Source of the DNA: Aquipseudomonas alcaligenes
Lineage (GTDB): Bacteria > Pseudomonadota > Gammaproteobacteria > Pseudomonadales > Pseudomonadaceae
DNA: 64,000 nt
Direction of reading: 5' to 3'
Assembly: GCF_900156545.1 (NCBI RefSeq)
Contig: NZ_FTNW01000002.1
Coordinates: 496,001 to 560,000, forward strand
The translations under genes and the position numbers were made by a program. Below, in pieces: positions 1-12,094 of this stretch (positions within the stretch are counted from its first letter, which is position 1; every line of letters begins with the position of its first letter). The notes under the pieces are model-generated. The model searched no databases, was not told the DNA's origin, and worked only from the letters and a program-made list of their open reading frames with translations.

Positions 1-520
1 TGATGCCCTCCTTGTCGATCACCAGGATGCCCTCCGATGCGTTGTCCAGCACCGAGGCGTTGAAGGCGCGCTCGCTGTCCAGTTGCTGGGTCAGTTGCAG
101 CAGTTCGTGACGATGACGCTCCTGCTCCAGCAGGGCGCCGATCTTGTGCCTGAGCACCTTGGGGTCGAACGGTTTGAGGATGAAGTCCACCGCGCCGATG
201 GTATAGCCCTGCAGCACCGAATCCTCGGTGTGGGCAATGGCGGACAGGAAGATGATCGGTGTGTGGCGCGTGTGCGGGCTGCCACGCATCAGCCTGGCCA
301 CTTCGAAGCCATCCATCTTCGGCATCTGCACATCGAGCAGCACCAGGCCGACCTCCTCCTCCATCAGGCAGCGCAGGGCCGCCTCCCCCGAGTTGACGGT
401 GCGCACGTCCCACTGCCCGTCGCCGAGCAGTGCCTCCATGGCCACCAGGTTCTCTTCGCGGTCATCCACCACCAGCAGCACCTGCTGCGCGGTCGCGGCC
501 TCCAGTTGCATCTGTGCCAT
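1..520 (-). CDS. Response regulator, REC-PAS protein (C-terminus cut off by window edge)
   Basis: About 173 residues are visible. Residues 14-130 form a receiver domain: acidic pair in VVDDREEN, phospho-acceptor Asp in LLDVQMPKMDG, conserved Thr/Ser region IIFLSAIA and Lys in ILKPFDPK. A helical linker follows (LLEQERHRHELLQL), then the beginning of a PAS-like domain (NASVLDNASEGILVIDKEG) that runs off the edge. The output domain is not visible; REC-PAS proteins of this kind often end in GGDEF, EAL or kinase domains, so the final role is open. The ATG at 520 has a strong GAGGAGG ribosome site and lies 12 bases after the hybrid kinase stop, so the two are almost certainly co-transcribed and this is the likely phosphotransfer partner of that kinase (inference). 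Confidence 0.85.
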   Translation of the reverse strand, partial: MAQMQLEAATAQQVLLVVDDREENLVAMEALLGDGQWDVRTVNSGEAALRCLMEEEVGLVLLDVQMPKMDGFEVARLMRGSPHTRHTPIIFLSAIAHTEDSVLQGYTIGAVDFILKPFDPKVLRHKIGALLEQERHRHELLQLTQQLDSERAFNASVLDNASEGILVIDKEGI

Positions 521-532
521 GCCGGCCTCCTC

Positions 533-4285
<3,753 letters not shown>

Positions 4286-4430
4286 GGGGCCTCCTGTTCC
4301 TTCAGCAGACCACCTCGCTCACCGGAGGCGGCCAGCCAGTACGCCATGCGGCGCGGCTGCTGAGAGTGTAGTCAGGTTTTTCTCTCACAAGCTGCGAAGA
4401 CAGACGCCCCCGCCTGGCGCAAGAAAACAA

Positions 4431-4450
4431 AAGGCCCCTGACGGGGCCTT
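4431..4450 (-). terminator. Rho-independent terminator after the OmpA-type lipoprotein
   Basis: A GGCCCC / GGGGCC stem extended by A-T pairs lies five bases beyond the stop codon at 4456. On the minus strand it is followed by TTGTTTTCTT, the expected U-rich tail. Confidence 0.8.
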
Positions 4451-4455
4451 GTGGA

Positions 4456-5142
4456 TCAGTACTGCGCGCCAGGCAGGGGGCGCAAGGTGACTTCAACCCG
4501 GCGGTTCTGGGCACGCCCTTCTGCCGTGGCATTGCTGGCAACAGGTTGATCAGGACCGGCACCACGGGTACTCAATCGCGAGGCATCAACACCCTGAGCC
4601 GTCAGGTAGTTGGCGACACTCTGCGCACGGCGCTGCGACAAGCCCATGTTGTAGGCGTGATTGCCGGTGCTGTCGGTATGCCCGACGATCTCGATACTGT
4701 TCTGGTTGTACTGGCGGAAGGAGGTAGCCAGGTTGTTGAGCGGCGCGTAGAAACTGCTGGCGATGTCGGCCGAGTCAGTGGCAAAGGTAATGTTGCCCGG
4801 CATAATGAGCTGAATGGTATCGCCCTGGCGCTGCACTTCCACGCCGGTGCCCTGCATGCTGCGACGCAGCTCTTCTTCCTGCTTGTCGACGTAGTAGCCA
4901 TAGCCCGCACCCGCCGCACCGGCCACTGCGGCGCCAATCAACGCGCCCTTGCCACGATTGTCATGATTGATCGCAGCCCCGGCCACCGCACCGGCGAGAG
5001 CTCCCAGGCCGCCGTACTTGGCGGTCTTGCTCATGCCACCGGAGCTTTGCTGGCTCTGATTGTCATAGGGGTTCTGCGAGGCACAGCCCGACAGCAGGGC
5101 CACCAGAACGGCGGCGATGGTCAGGCGTGAAGTATTCAACAT
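4456..5142 (-). CDS. OmpA-family lipoprotein with glycine-zipper domain (YiaD-like)
   Basis: A 228-residue envelope lipoprotein. The N-terminus is a lipoprotein signal peptide with lipobox LLSGC (Cys20). Residues about 45-90 are rich in Gly and Ala (GALAGAVAGAAI, GAAVAGAAGAGYGYY), a glycine-zipper type segment. Residues about 115-225 form an OmpA C-terminal peptidoglycan-binding domain with NSIEIVGHTDSTG, the NMGLSQRRA segment and the NRRVEV end motif. Its probable job is to tether the outer membrane to peptidoglycan; E. coli YiaD has the same architecture. It has AGGAG upstream of the ATG, no close partner, and its own terminator, so it looks monocistronic. Confidence 0.92.
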   Translation of the reverse strand: MLNTSRLTIAAVLVALLSGCASQNPYDNQSQQSSGGMSKTAKYGGLGALAGAVAGAAINHDNRGKGALIGAAVAGAAGAGYGYYVDKQEEELRRSMQGTGVEVQRQGDTIQLIMPGNITFATDSADIASSFYAPLNNLATSFRQYNQNSIEIVGHTDSTGNHAYNMGLSQRRAQSVANYLTAQGVDASRLSTRGAGPDQPVASNATAEGRAQNRRVEVTLRPLPGAQY

Positions 5143-5224
5143 GGTTCTGCTGCTCCTGAAACGGGGTTACCGGTCGCACGGACCGACGCTCTGTTAGAGC
5201 CGGGACGCGAGGAAAAATTCCCGG

Positions 5225-5869
5225 TCAGGCGCGGATGAACGGGTTCTCGCGCATCTCGTCACCCAGCCGGGTATCCGGTCCGTGGCCAGTCACCACAGTG
5301 GCATCCTCATCCAGAGTGTAGAGGCGCCTGATCGAACGCTCGATGGTCGCATAGTCGCCACCCCACAGGTCGGTACGGCCGATACCACGGCGGAACAGGG
5401 TATCGCCGGCAATCAGCAGCTTGGCCTCGGCGAACCAGAAACTGGTGGAGCCTGGGGTATGCCCTGGCGTATGCAGCGCGACGCCGCAGCCGCAGGCCAG
5501 TTCCTCGTCGTCGGCCAGCCACTGGTCCGGGGCCGGCACCGGGGTGTAGGGCACACCGAACATGCGGCACTGCATCTCCAGGTTATCCCAGAGGAACTGG
5601 TCGTCCTTGTGCAGGTGCAGGGTCGCGCCAGTCTTCTCCTTCATCTGCCCAGAGGCCAGGAAGTGATCCAGATGAGCGTGCGTGTGGATGATGCTCACCA
5701 CCTTGAGCCCATGCTTGTCCAGGCGCGCCATGATCATCTCGGGGTTACCCCCCGGATCGACGACGATGGCCTTCTTGGTCACAGGATCGCCGATGATCGT
5801 GCAGTTGCACTGCAAGGGGCCGACGGGGAAGGTTTCGCGGATCAGGCTGGGTTGCGGGCTGTCGATCAT
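5225..5869 (-). CDS. Metallo-beta-lactamase-fold hydrolase, type II glyoxalase-like (YcbL/GloC group)
   Basis: A 214-residue single-domain protein with the binuclear metal signature HTHAHLDH (about residues 62-69), the later His in HTPGHTPG, the bridging Asp in IAGDTLF and the last His in VTGHGPDT. The ending ENPFIRA is typical of YcbL/GloC relatives, which hydrolyse S-D-lactoylglutathione in methylglyoxal detoxification; the length fits that short form rather than the longer GloB. The substrate cannot be proved from sequence. Its ATG overlaps the stop codon of the AraC-type gene by four bases (ATGA), so it is translationally coupled to the regulator. Confidence 0.88.
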   Translation of the reverse strand: MIDSPQPSLIRETFPVGPLQCNCTIIGDPVTKKAIVVDPGGNPEMIMARLDKHGLKVVSIIHTHAHLDHFLASGQMKEKTGATLHLHKDDQFLWDNLEMQCRMFGVPYTPVPAPDQWLADDEELACGCGVALHTPGHTPGSTSFWFAEAKLLIAGDTLFRRGIGRTDLWGGDYATIERSIRRLYTLDEDATVVTGHGPDTRLGDEMRENPFIRA

Positions 5870-6909
5870 CTAGCGTTCTCCTCGGGCGTCACGGGGCGGG
5901 CACGATAATCCGTCGGCGCCCTCCCCGTCCATTTGCGAAAGGCGCGGCGGAAGTTGGATGGATCGCTGAACCCCAGTAGCACGGCGATCTCGAACAACGG
6001 CAGGTGGGTCGTCTCCAGGTACTGCAGGGCCAGGCGCTTGCGCACCTCGTCGAGCACCTGCTGGTAACTGGTGCCCGCAGCAGCCAGGTGACGGCGCAGG
6101 CTGCGGCCGCTGGTGTGCAGGGCGCTGGCGGCGCTGTCCAGGTTGGGGAATTCACCAGGGCGCGCCAGCAGCAGTCGGCGCAGGCGGCTGAGCAGCCCCT
6201 CCTGCACATCGAGGCTGGCCAGCAAGGCCTCGCACTGCTGCTCGCACATCTGCATGGTGGCGGGATTGGCCAGGGCCATGGGCCGGTCCAGATAGTGGCG
6301 CGGCAGACGGAACCAGTGCCACGGCTGGTCGAAGGCCGCCGCCACGCCGAATGCTTCTTGGTAGCGCGTGGCATGTGCAGGCTCAGGATAGGCAAAGCCG
6401 ATCTCTACGCCCTGGGGAGGCTCGCCGAGCAGGAACTGAGCGATCGCATACAGGCTGCCGAACAGACCTTCGGCGGCGAAGCGACTAAGCATGCCCAGCG
6501 GAATCGACTCACTGGCACGCAGCTCCAGTGAGTCAGAACTGTCCACCAACTCGAGGTCGAAGGTCAGTCCCAGCACCCGGTAGTAGCGCAGGGCAAAGTG
6601 CACCGCCTTGCCCAGGTTGGCACTGGACAGCAGAGCGTAGCCAAGAATGCCATGCGCCGATGCGTTGAGGCGCAAGCCGAGCAACAGGCCCAGCGCCGGC
6701 TCGTCGCAGCGCAGCAAGGCAGCGCTGGCAAGCTGGTGGAAGTCGGTGAAGGACAACCGGCCGGTGGGGCTGTGCAGCTGTTCCGGGCGCAACCCGGCAA
6801 CGGCGAGCAGCTGCTCGCGGCCAGCACCCAACTCCCCGGCCAACTGCAGCAGCGCCTCGGCATAGGCCACTGGCACCAGCTCGGAACTCAGAGTAAGAGG
6901 TTTGCTCAT
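5866..6909 (-). CDS. AraC-family transcriptional regulator
   Basis: The reading frame extends further upstream, but the ATG at 6909 (MSKPLTLSSELVPVAY) gives a 347-residue protein of normal family length; the extra upstream residues look like translated promoter DNA. The N-terminal two thirds resemble the arabinose-binding/dimerisation domain of OruR-type regulators (PTGRLSFTDFHQLASAALL). The C-terminal about 100 residues carry two helix-turn-helix motifs, with LFEIAVLLGFSDPSNFRRAFRKWTG as the second. It is coupled by a four-base overlap to the glyoxalase-like hydrolase and is divergent from the PF10118 gene. These two are its most likely targets (inference). The effector is unknown. Confidence 0.9.
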   Translation of the reverse strand: MSKPLTLSSELVPVAYAEALLQLAGELGAGREQLLAVAGLRPEQLHSPTGRLSFTDFHQLASAALLRCDEPALGLLLGLRLNASAHGILGYALLSSANLGKAVHFALRYYRVLGLTFDLELVDSSDSLELRASESIPLGMLSRFAAEGLFGSLYAIAQFLLGEPPQGVEIGFAYPEPAHATRYQEAFGVAAAFDQPWHWFRLPRHYLDRPMALANPATMQMCEQQCEALLASLDVQEGLLSRLRRLLLARPGEFPNLDSAASALHTSGRSLRRHLAAAGTSYQQVLDEVRKRLALQYLETTHLPLFEIAVLLGFSDPSNFRRAFRKWTGRAPTDYRARPVTPEENAR

Positions 6910-7027
6910 AGGCACCGCGCCAGCCCTTGGCCAGATATGACCTGCAATTTGGCTGAAGATAACCTTGTCCGGGAAAAGCCCACAAGCCCATAGTCCCCGC
7001 ACTGATAACAACAAGATGGGAGGCCGC

Positions 7028-7858
7028 ATGCACTGCCCCACCCCGCACGACCTGCTGATCAAGCCGCGTCAGCCCGAATTTGCGCTGCCCTCGCCCTGGC
7101 TGCGCCACTGGCACAGCGGCGACGCCTTCAAGAGCCACTTCTTCGATGCCATGTCGTTGCTGTTTCCCGACGGTGAGCGTTTTTTCATCGACTCGGTGCG
7201 CGCCTACCGCGACCAGGTGACCGACCCGCAGCAGCAGGCACAGATCCGCGGCTTCATCGGCCAGGAGGCACATCACAGTCGTGAACACCAGCACTACAGC
7301 GAGGCCCTGCGCGAGAGCGGCTACGACCTCGATTACCTGGAACGGCGCCTGAAGAAACGCCTGGCCTTCGTGCGCAGGCATCTACCGCCCAAGGTGCACC
7401 TGGCGGCAACCACCGCCGTGGAACACCTGACCGCGATCATGGCTGACGCCATCCTGCAGAACCCGGACTGGCTGGAAGGTGCCGATCCGACTATGGCGCG
7501 CCTGTGGCGCTGGCATGCACTGGAGGAAAGTGAGCACAAGGCGGTGGCCTTCGACCTCTACCAGCAAGTCTGCGGCAAGGTCTGGCTGCGCCGCCGCGCG
7601 ATGCTGCAGAGCACGTTCTTCTTCACCCTGGATACGGTCAAGGGACTGGTGCACATGCTGCGCCGCGACGGTTTGCTGTGGAACTGGCGGATCTGGCGCG
7701 ACGGCCTGGGTTGGCTGTGGGGAAGCCGCGGCATACTCAAGCCGCTGGTGCGAGCCTATTTCGACTTCTACCGGGCCGACTTTCACCCCTGGCAGCACGA
7801 CAACCTGCAGCTGATCCTGGAACGGCGCCGCGAGTTCGACCCGCTGGAGGTCAGCTGA
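7028..7858 (+). CDS. PF10118 family predicted metal-dependent hydrolase
   Basis: Start chosen at 7028 because GGGAGG ends four bases upstream; the ATG at 7016 overlaps that site. The product is 276 residues, mostly helical, with conserved His/Glu motifs expected to bind metal: FIGQEAHHSREH (about residues 77-88), AVEHLTAIM and WHALEESEHKAVAFD. This pattern is typical of PF10118 proteins, a ferritin-like helical family annotated as predicted metal-dependent hydrolases; no activity is firmly assigned. It is divergent from the AraC gene, with TTGTCC (6965) and CATAGT (6989), 18 bases apart, as a weak promoter candidate. Its last eight bases overlap the convergent MalT-like regulator gene. Confidence 0.82.
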   Translation: MHCPTPHDLLIKPRQPEFALPSPWLRHWHSGDAFKSHFFDAMSLLFPDGERFFIDSVRAYRDQVTDPQQQAQIRGFIGQEAHHSREHQHYSEALRESGYDLDYLERRLKKRLAFVRRHLPPKVHLAATTAVEHLTAIMADAILQNPDWLEGADPTMARLWRWHALEESEHKAVAFDLYQQVCGKVWLRRRAMLQSTFFFTLDTVKGLVHMLRRDGLLWNWRIWRDGLGWLWGSRGILKPLVRAYFDFYRADFHPWQHDNLQLILERRREFDPLEVS

Positions 7859-10583
7859 TCAATCCCAATCCCTTGGCCCGGGCCACGGCCTGGGTACGCC
7901 GCTCCACACCAAGTTTGCTGTTGATGTGGCGGGCGTGGGTTTTAACCGTATGCAGGGAGATGAACAGTCGCTCGCTGATCTCCTGATTGGAACAACCCAG
8001 GGCGATCAACCGCAACACCGCCAGCTCGCGGGTACTCAGCGCCTCGGCAGTGCCAACAGGCAGCGGCTCGACTGCAAGCTCATCCGGCAGGCAGCGGCGC
8101 AGATCCTCGCACAGCGCGGAAGCCGGTGCCGTTTGCAGCTGTGCCCGCAGCCACGCTGGCTGATGGGCAAGCAGTTCGTAGAATGGCAGCAGCGTGCCAC
8201 CGCTGGCCAACTCCAGACCGGCTAGCAGCTGCTGCTGGGCATCCCGCTCACGACCACCGGCATACAGCAACAGACTCAACTGCACCTGGGCAAACACGCC
8301 AAGCAGTTGCCCCCCTTGGCTCTGGGCGCGCTGCGTCAGCGCTCGCAATCGGCGCTCGGCGGCCTCCAATTGGCCCGTACGCCGCTCCAGGGCCGCACGC
8401 TGCAGCTCGATGTGCAGCGGCAGCTGCGGATGGAACTCGGGCGCGGCGGCAGCCAGCTCACCGCCGTAGGTCTCGGCCAGGCGCAACAACCAGGCGTTGG
8501 CCAAGTCGACCTGCCCCTGACTGAGCCACAACTCGCACTTGGTCACGGTAATCATCGCCAGGTAGTAAACCGGCGGCACATCCCAGATATGCATCAGGCG
8601 CTCAGCCTCGGCCAGCAGGGCGAATGCCTCATTGAGTCGCCCCAGGCGTCCCTCCTGACTGGCCAGGATGCAGTAGCCGACCAGCAGGCTGATATCGCGG
8701 CAGGCACGCGCCTCGGCGATACCAGCCTGCAAGCGCTCACGGGCCTGCTCCGGACACAGGCGCAGGGCGAGCAGAAAGCCCTCGTACAGGGTCAGCCGTG
8801 CACGCACCGCATACACCCGCTGGCTCGACAGGCCACGCAGGCGCTCAAGACCGGCTCGCACCTCCTCCAACGCACGAAGGATCTCGCCGCGGGCCAGCAG
8901 CACGCGACCGCGATCATAGTGACAGAAGGCCTCGAACAGCGGGTTGCCGTGACGCTGGGCCAGTTCCAGAGCCTCGCGATTGAGGCCGCGCGCACGCCAC
9001 AGATCGCCCCGCACCACCGCCAGATTGGCCAGCGTGGAGAGGCACAGCAGGCGCGAGCCGTAGTGCTGGCCAGGCATGCCTGCCAGAGCCTGACTGCAGT
9101 AAAGCTCGGCGTTGTCGCTGTCACCGCGACCGCGAGCAATCACGCCACTGATGGCCAGCCATTGCGCCAGCAGCGATTGCTGCTCGGCGCCACTGGGGGC
9201 CGGCAGGAAGCGCTGCAGGTGGTTGGCCAGGTCTTCCGCTGCGTCCAGCTGACAGGCCAGGGCCAACGCCCAGCTGTAGAGCAGGATCAGCCGTGGGGTG
9301 CTGGTCAGCAGACTGTCGGGCAGATCCATCTTCCAGCGCAGCAACATGGCGACGTTCTGTTCGGCCAGCAGATGCTCCTCGGAGAAGTTCTGCACCAGGC
9401 TGGCCGCCACATCCGGCTGACCTGCACGCAAGGCCTGCTCGACGGCCTCGTCCAGGCGTCCCTGACTGCTGAACCAGCGACAGGCCCGCAGGTGCAGACG
9501 AGACAGCGGCTGCGACAGCTGGCTGGCCGGATTGGCGCGCAGCAGATCGGAGAACAGGTGGTGGTAGCGGAACCAGTGGCCCTGCTCATCCAGCGGCACC
9601 AGAAACACCTGGTGCGCCTGCAGGTGCTGGAGCATGGCGGCACTGTCATGGCTGTCGCGCACCGCATCGCACAACTCGGCGCAGAAGCGATCGAGGCAGG
9701 CGGTGTCATAAAGAAAGGCCTGCAGCTCGGGCGGCTGGCGCTCGATCACCTCCTCCAGCAGGTAATCGCGGATCATGCCCTGAGCGCCGTGCAGACCACG
9801 CTCACCCTCGGCGGCAGTGAGCAGCCACAGGCGCAAGCCGGCGGCCCAGCCCTCGCTGCGCTGCACAAGGTTGTCCAGCGCCTCGCCAGGCAGCTCGGCC
9901 CCCTGCTCGGAAAGCAATTCACGGGTCTCGTCGAGGGTCAGGCGCAGATCCTGCTCCTGCAGCTCAAGCAGTTGCCGCGACAGGCGCAAGCGGGCCAGAT
10001 GCCAGTCGGGGCGCTGGCGGCTGGTCACCAGCACCAGCATGCCGGCCGGCAGATGATTGAGGAAGAATTGCAGGCAGCGATCCAGTACCGCACCTTGAGC
10101 CAGGTGGTAATCGTCCAGCACCAGCAGCAGCGGACTGGCAGGATCGAGGCGTTCGCCCAGCTCGTCGAGCAACCCATCCAGCCATTCTTCGAAGGCGAAA
10201 GGCTGGTGGCGCTGGCGCATCTTCAACAGCCCCAGAGCCTCATCGCCTATCCGAGGAAAATGCTGACGCAGCCCTTCCAGCATGCGTTCGAGGAAACGCC
10301 CGGGATCACCATCGCGCCGGTTGAGGCTTAGCCAAAGGCTCTGCCAGTGGGCAGGCAGGCGCTCACAGAACTCCACCGCCAACGAACTCTTGCCAAAACC
10401 GGCCGGTGCGCAAACCAGCAGCAGGCGCCCGTCCATGCCCTCTTCCAGACGCTCACACAAACGCGGCCGCAGCACATGACCAGCAGGCAGGGGGGGACGG
10501 AAGAAGCGCCCCTCGCCGGCGGAAACCGGAAAGCTGGCGACAGCGGAAGAACGGGACAGGTCGGTCACGGGCGGAATCGGCAT
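7851..10583 (-). CDS. MalT-like LuxR-family (LAL) transcriptional activator
   Basis: A 910-residue ATP-dependent regulator. Starting at 10583 places translation downstream of the hairpin terminator at 10658-10678; the longer frame would run through that terminator. Residues 59-67 are a Walker A (APAGFGKSS) and LLLVLDDYHLA is the Walker B of a STAND-type NTPase. The middle is a long helical-repeat region like MalT's sensor. The C-terminal 60 residues are a LuxR helix-turn-helix (LSTRELAVLRLIALG, QEISERLFISLHTVKTHARH). Proteins of this architecture bind an inducer plus ATP, oligomerise and activate promoters carrying MalT-type boxes. Two candidate boxes lie upstream of the neighbouring DUF1302 and acyl-CoA ligase genes, making it the likely local activator. 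Confidence 0.92.
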   Translation of the reverse strand: MPIPPVTDLSRSSAVASFPVSAGEGRFFRPPLPAGHVLRPRLCERLEEGMDGRLLLVCAPAGFGKSSLAVEFCERLPAHWQSLWLSLNRRDGDPGRFLERMLEGLRQHFPRIGDEALGLLKMRQRHQPFAFEEWLDGLLDELGERLDPASPLLLVLDDYHLAQGAVLDRCLQFFLNHLPAGMLVLVTSRQRPDWHLARLRLSRQLLELQEQDLRLTLDETRELLSEQGAELPGEALDNLVQRSEGWAAGLRLWLLTAAEGERGLHGAQGMIRDYLLEEVIERQPPELQAFLYDTACLDRFCAELCDAVRDSHDSAAMLQHLQAHQVFLVPLDEQGHWFRYHHLFSDLLRANPASQLSQPLSRLHLRACRWFSSQGRLDEAVEQALRAGQPDVAASLVQNFSEEHLLAEQNVAMLLRWKMDLPDSLLTSTPRLILLYSWALALACQLDAAEDLANHLQRFLPAPSGAEQQSLLAQWLAISGVIARGRGDSDNAELYCSQALAGMPGQHYGSRLLCLSTLANLAVVRGDLWRARGLNREALELAQRHGNPLFEAFCHYDRGRVLLARGEILRALEEVRAGLERLRGLSSQRVYAVRARLTLYEGFLLALRLCPEQARERLQAGIAEARACRDISLLVGYCILASQEGRLGRLNEAFALLAEAERLMHIWDVPPVYYLAMITVTKCELWLSQGQVDLANAWLLRLAETYGGELAAAAPEFHPQLPLHIELQRAALERRTGQLEAAERRLRALTQRAQSQGGQLLGVFAQVQLSLLLYAGGRERDAQQQLLAGLELASGGTLLPFYELLAHQPAWLRAQLQTAPASALCEDLRRCLPDELAVEPLPVGTAEALSTRELAVLRLIALGCSNQEISERLFISLHTVKTHARHINSKLGVERRTQAVARAKGLGLIS

Positions 10584-10657
10584 CCAGGCGCGAAATGTCC
10601 GCAGACTATCCGCTCGCGTCTTGCATTTGAAGTCCACACCGTCCGCCAGAAACGAAA

Positions 10658-10678
10658 AAGCCGGCACTAGGCCGGCTT
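10658..10678 (-). terminator. Rho-independent terminator after DUF1302-DUF1329
   Basis: An eight-base stem AAGCCGGC / GCCGGCTT with a five-base loop lies 17 bases past the DUF1329 stop and is followed on the minus strand by TTTCG. It separates the DUF1329 transcript from the MalT-like regulator gene. Confidence 0.82.
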
Positions 10679-10695
10679 CTTCGATCACGCAACGA

Positions 10696-12069
10696 TTAAC
10701 GCACGCCAGCCTGACGCAGGGCTGCCGGGGTGTAATCGGTGGTCGCGGCCTTGTAGTTGAAGTCGTAGGATTGTTTCTCCTCGTTCTTCATACCCAGGGC
10801 CAGGTAACGACCGGAGATGATGTCGTGCAGCGTCTCAACGGTGTACCACGGCACTTGCTTGTCGTAGTAGTACTGGGCATGAGCCTCAGCCACACGCCAC
10901 AGAGCGCCACGACCGTCGTAGTGGTCGATCACAGCGGCCTGCCAGGTGTCCTCGTCGATGAACACATCACGCTTGGCATAGATGTGACGCTCGCCAGCCT
11001 TCAGGGTGCCGGTTACGTGCCACACGCGATGCAGCTCATAGCGAGTGTGATCCGGATTCAGGTGGCCGGCCTTGATGATGTCGGCGTACTTCAGCTTCGG
11101 CGAGTCCAGCTTGTAGGAGTTGTACGGAATGTAGATCTCCTTCTTGCCGTTCAGCTTCCAGTCGTAACGGTCAGGAGCACCGTTGTACATGTCGAAGTTG
11201 TCGGAAGTACGCAGACCGTCGGCGGCGGTACCCGGGCCATCGTAGGACACCTGCGGAGCACGGCGCACACGACGCTGACCGGCATTGTACAGCCAGGCCA
11301 GACGAGGCTCCTTCACCTGGTTCAGGGTCTCGTGGACCAGCAGGACGTTACCGGCCAGACGTGCCGGAGCAGTCACGCGCTGCTTGAAGTAGAACAGGAT
11401 GTTGCTCGGCTTGCTCGGATCGTAGTCGGTCAGGCTGGTCGGGAAGGTGAACTCATCCTGGAAGTAAACCAGGCTGTAGGAACCATTGGCCTGCGGAGTG
11501 GCCTGGGTTACCAGACGACGTACGCTGCCGCCGCGATAGCGGGTGATCTGGTTCCAGATCGCTTCCAGGCCGTTCTGCGGGATCGGGAAGGGGTAAGCGG
11601 TCTTGAAGTTCTCCAGACCGTTACCGCCCTCAACCAGCTTGGTATTGACGGCGTTGGCTTTCACATCATCCAGCACGCTCTGCGGAGCGGTGGCGGAGCG
11701 ATGAGTCGGGTACACCGGAATCCGGAAGCTGTCCGGGTAACGCTTGAACATGGCCTGCTGACCGGGGGTCAGCTTGTCCTTGTACTGATCGACGTTCTGC
11801 GCGGTGATGGTGAACAGCGGCTGCTCACTGGCGAACGGGTCGGACAGGAAGCCACGGTCATCGGCAGTACCGGCGTTCTTCGGCAGGCCACCGGTCCACT
11901 CCGGGATGGAACCATCTGCGTTACCGGCCTTCTCGGCACCCAGCGGAGTCAGGGTGGTGCCCAGCTTGGCAGCCTCTTCGGCGGAAACGGCAGCCATGAC
12001 GCTGGTGGCCAGCAGGGACAGCGCCAGGACGCCGGATTGCAGCATGTACTTTGTTGTTTTCATTTGCAT
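10696..12069 (-). CDS. DUF1329 exported protein (LolA/LolB-like fold family)
   Basis: A 457-residue protein with a signal peptide (SGVLALSLLATSVMA) and a mature DUF1329 domain across its length (PEWTGGLP, RYRGGSVRRLV, VWHVTGTLKAG, DTWQAAVIDHYDGRG). The start at 12069 is preferred because GAGG sits six bases upstream; a second ATG at 12063 is possible. DUF1329 proteins usually accompany DUF1302 outer membrane proteins, as here where the spacer is about 25 bases, and the pair is often linked to uptake or surface handling of hydrophobic compounds. The molecular role is not established. It ends at a clear terminator, so DUF1302-DUF1329 is a two-gene operon. Confidence 0.9.
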   Translation of the reverse strand: MQMKTTKYMLQSGVLALSLLATSVMAAVSAEEAAKLGTTLTPLGAEKAGNADGSIPEWTGGLPKNAGTADDRGFLSDPFASEQPLFTITAQNVDQYKDKLTPGQQAMFKRYPDSFRIPVYPTHRSATAPQSVLDDVKANAVNTKLVEGGNGLENFKTAYPFPIPQNGLEAIWNQITRYRGGSVRRLVTQATPQANGSYSLVYFQDEFTFPTSLTDYDPSKPSNILFYFKQRVTAPARLAGNVLLVHETLNQVKEPRLAWLYNAGQRRVRRAPQVSYDGPGTAADGLRTSDNFDMYNGAPDRYDWKLNGKKEIYIPYNSYKLDSPKLKYADIIKAGHLNPDHTRYELHRVWHVTGTLKAGERHIYAKRDVFIDEDTWQAAVIDHYDGRGALWRVAEAHAQYYYDKQVPWYTVETLHDIISGRYLALGMKNEEKQSYDFNYKAATTDYTPAALRQAGVR

Positions 12070-12094
12070 GTGTTCCCTCAAGAATCCTGGTCTC

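Noticed and set aside
6910..7062. N-terminal extension of the AraC regulator
   Set aside because: The extra 51 codons overlap the divergent promoter region and the start of the PF10118 gene and look unlike the family; the ATG at 6909 fits.
5225..7858. AraC regulator, glyoxalase-like hydrolase and PF10118 protein as a new defence or detoxification system
   Set aside because: All three are common chromosomal families in Pseudomonas and nothing but adjacency links them.
10584..10688. N-terminal extension of the MalT-like regulator
   Set aside because: The extra 35 codons run through the terminator of the DUF1329 gene; the ATG at 10583 gives a normal LAL N-terminus.
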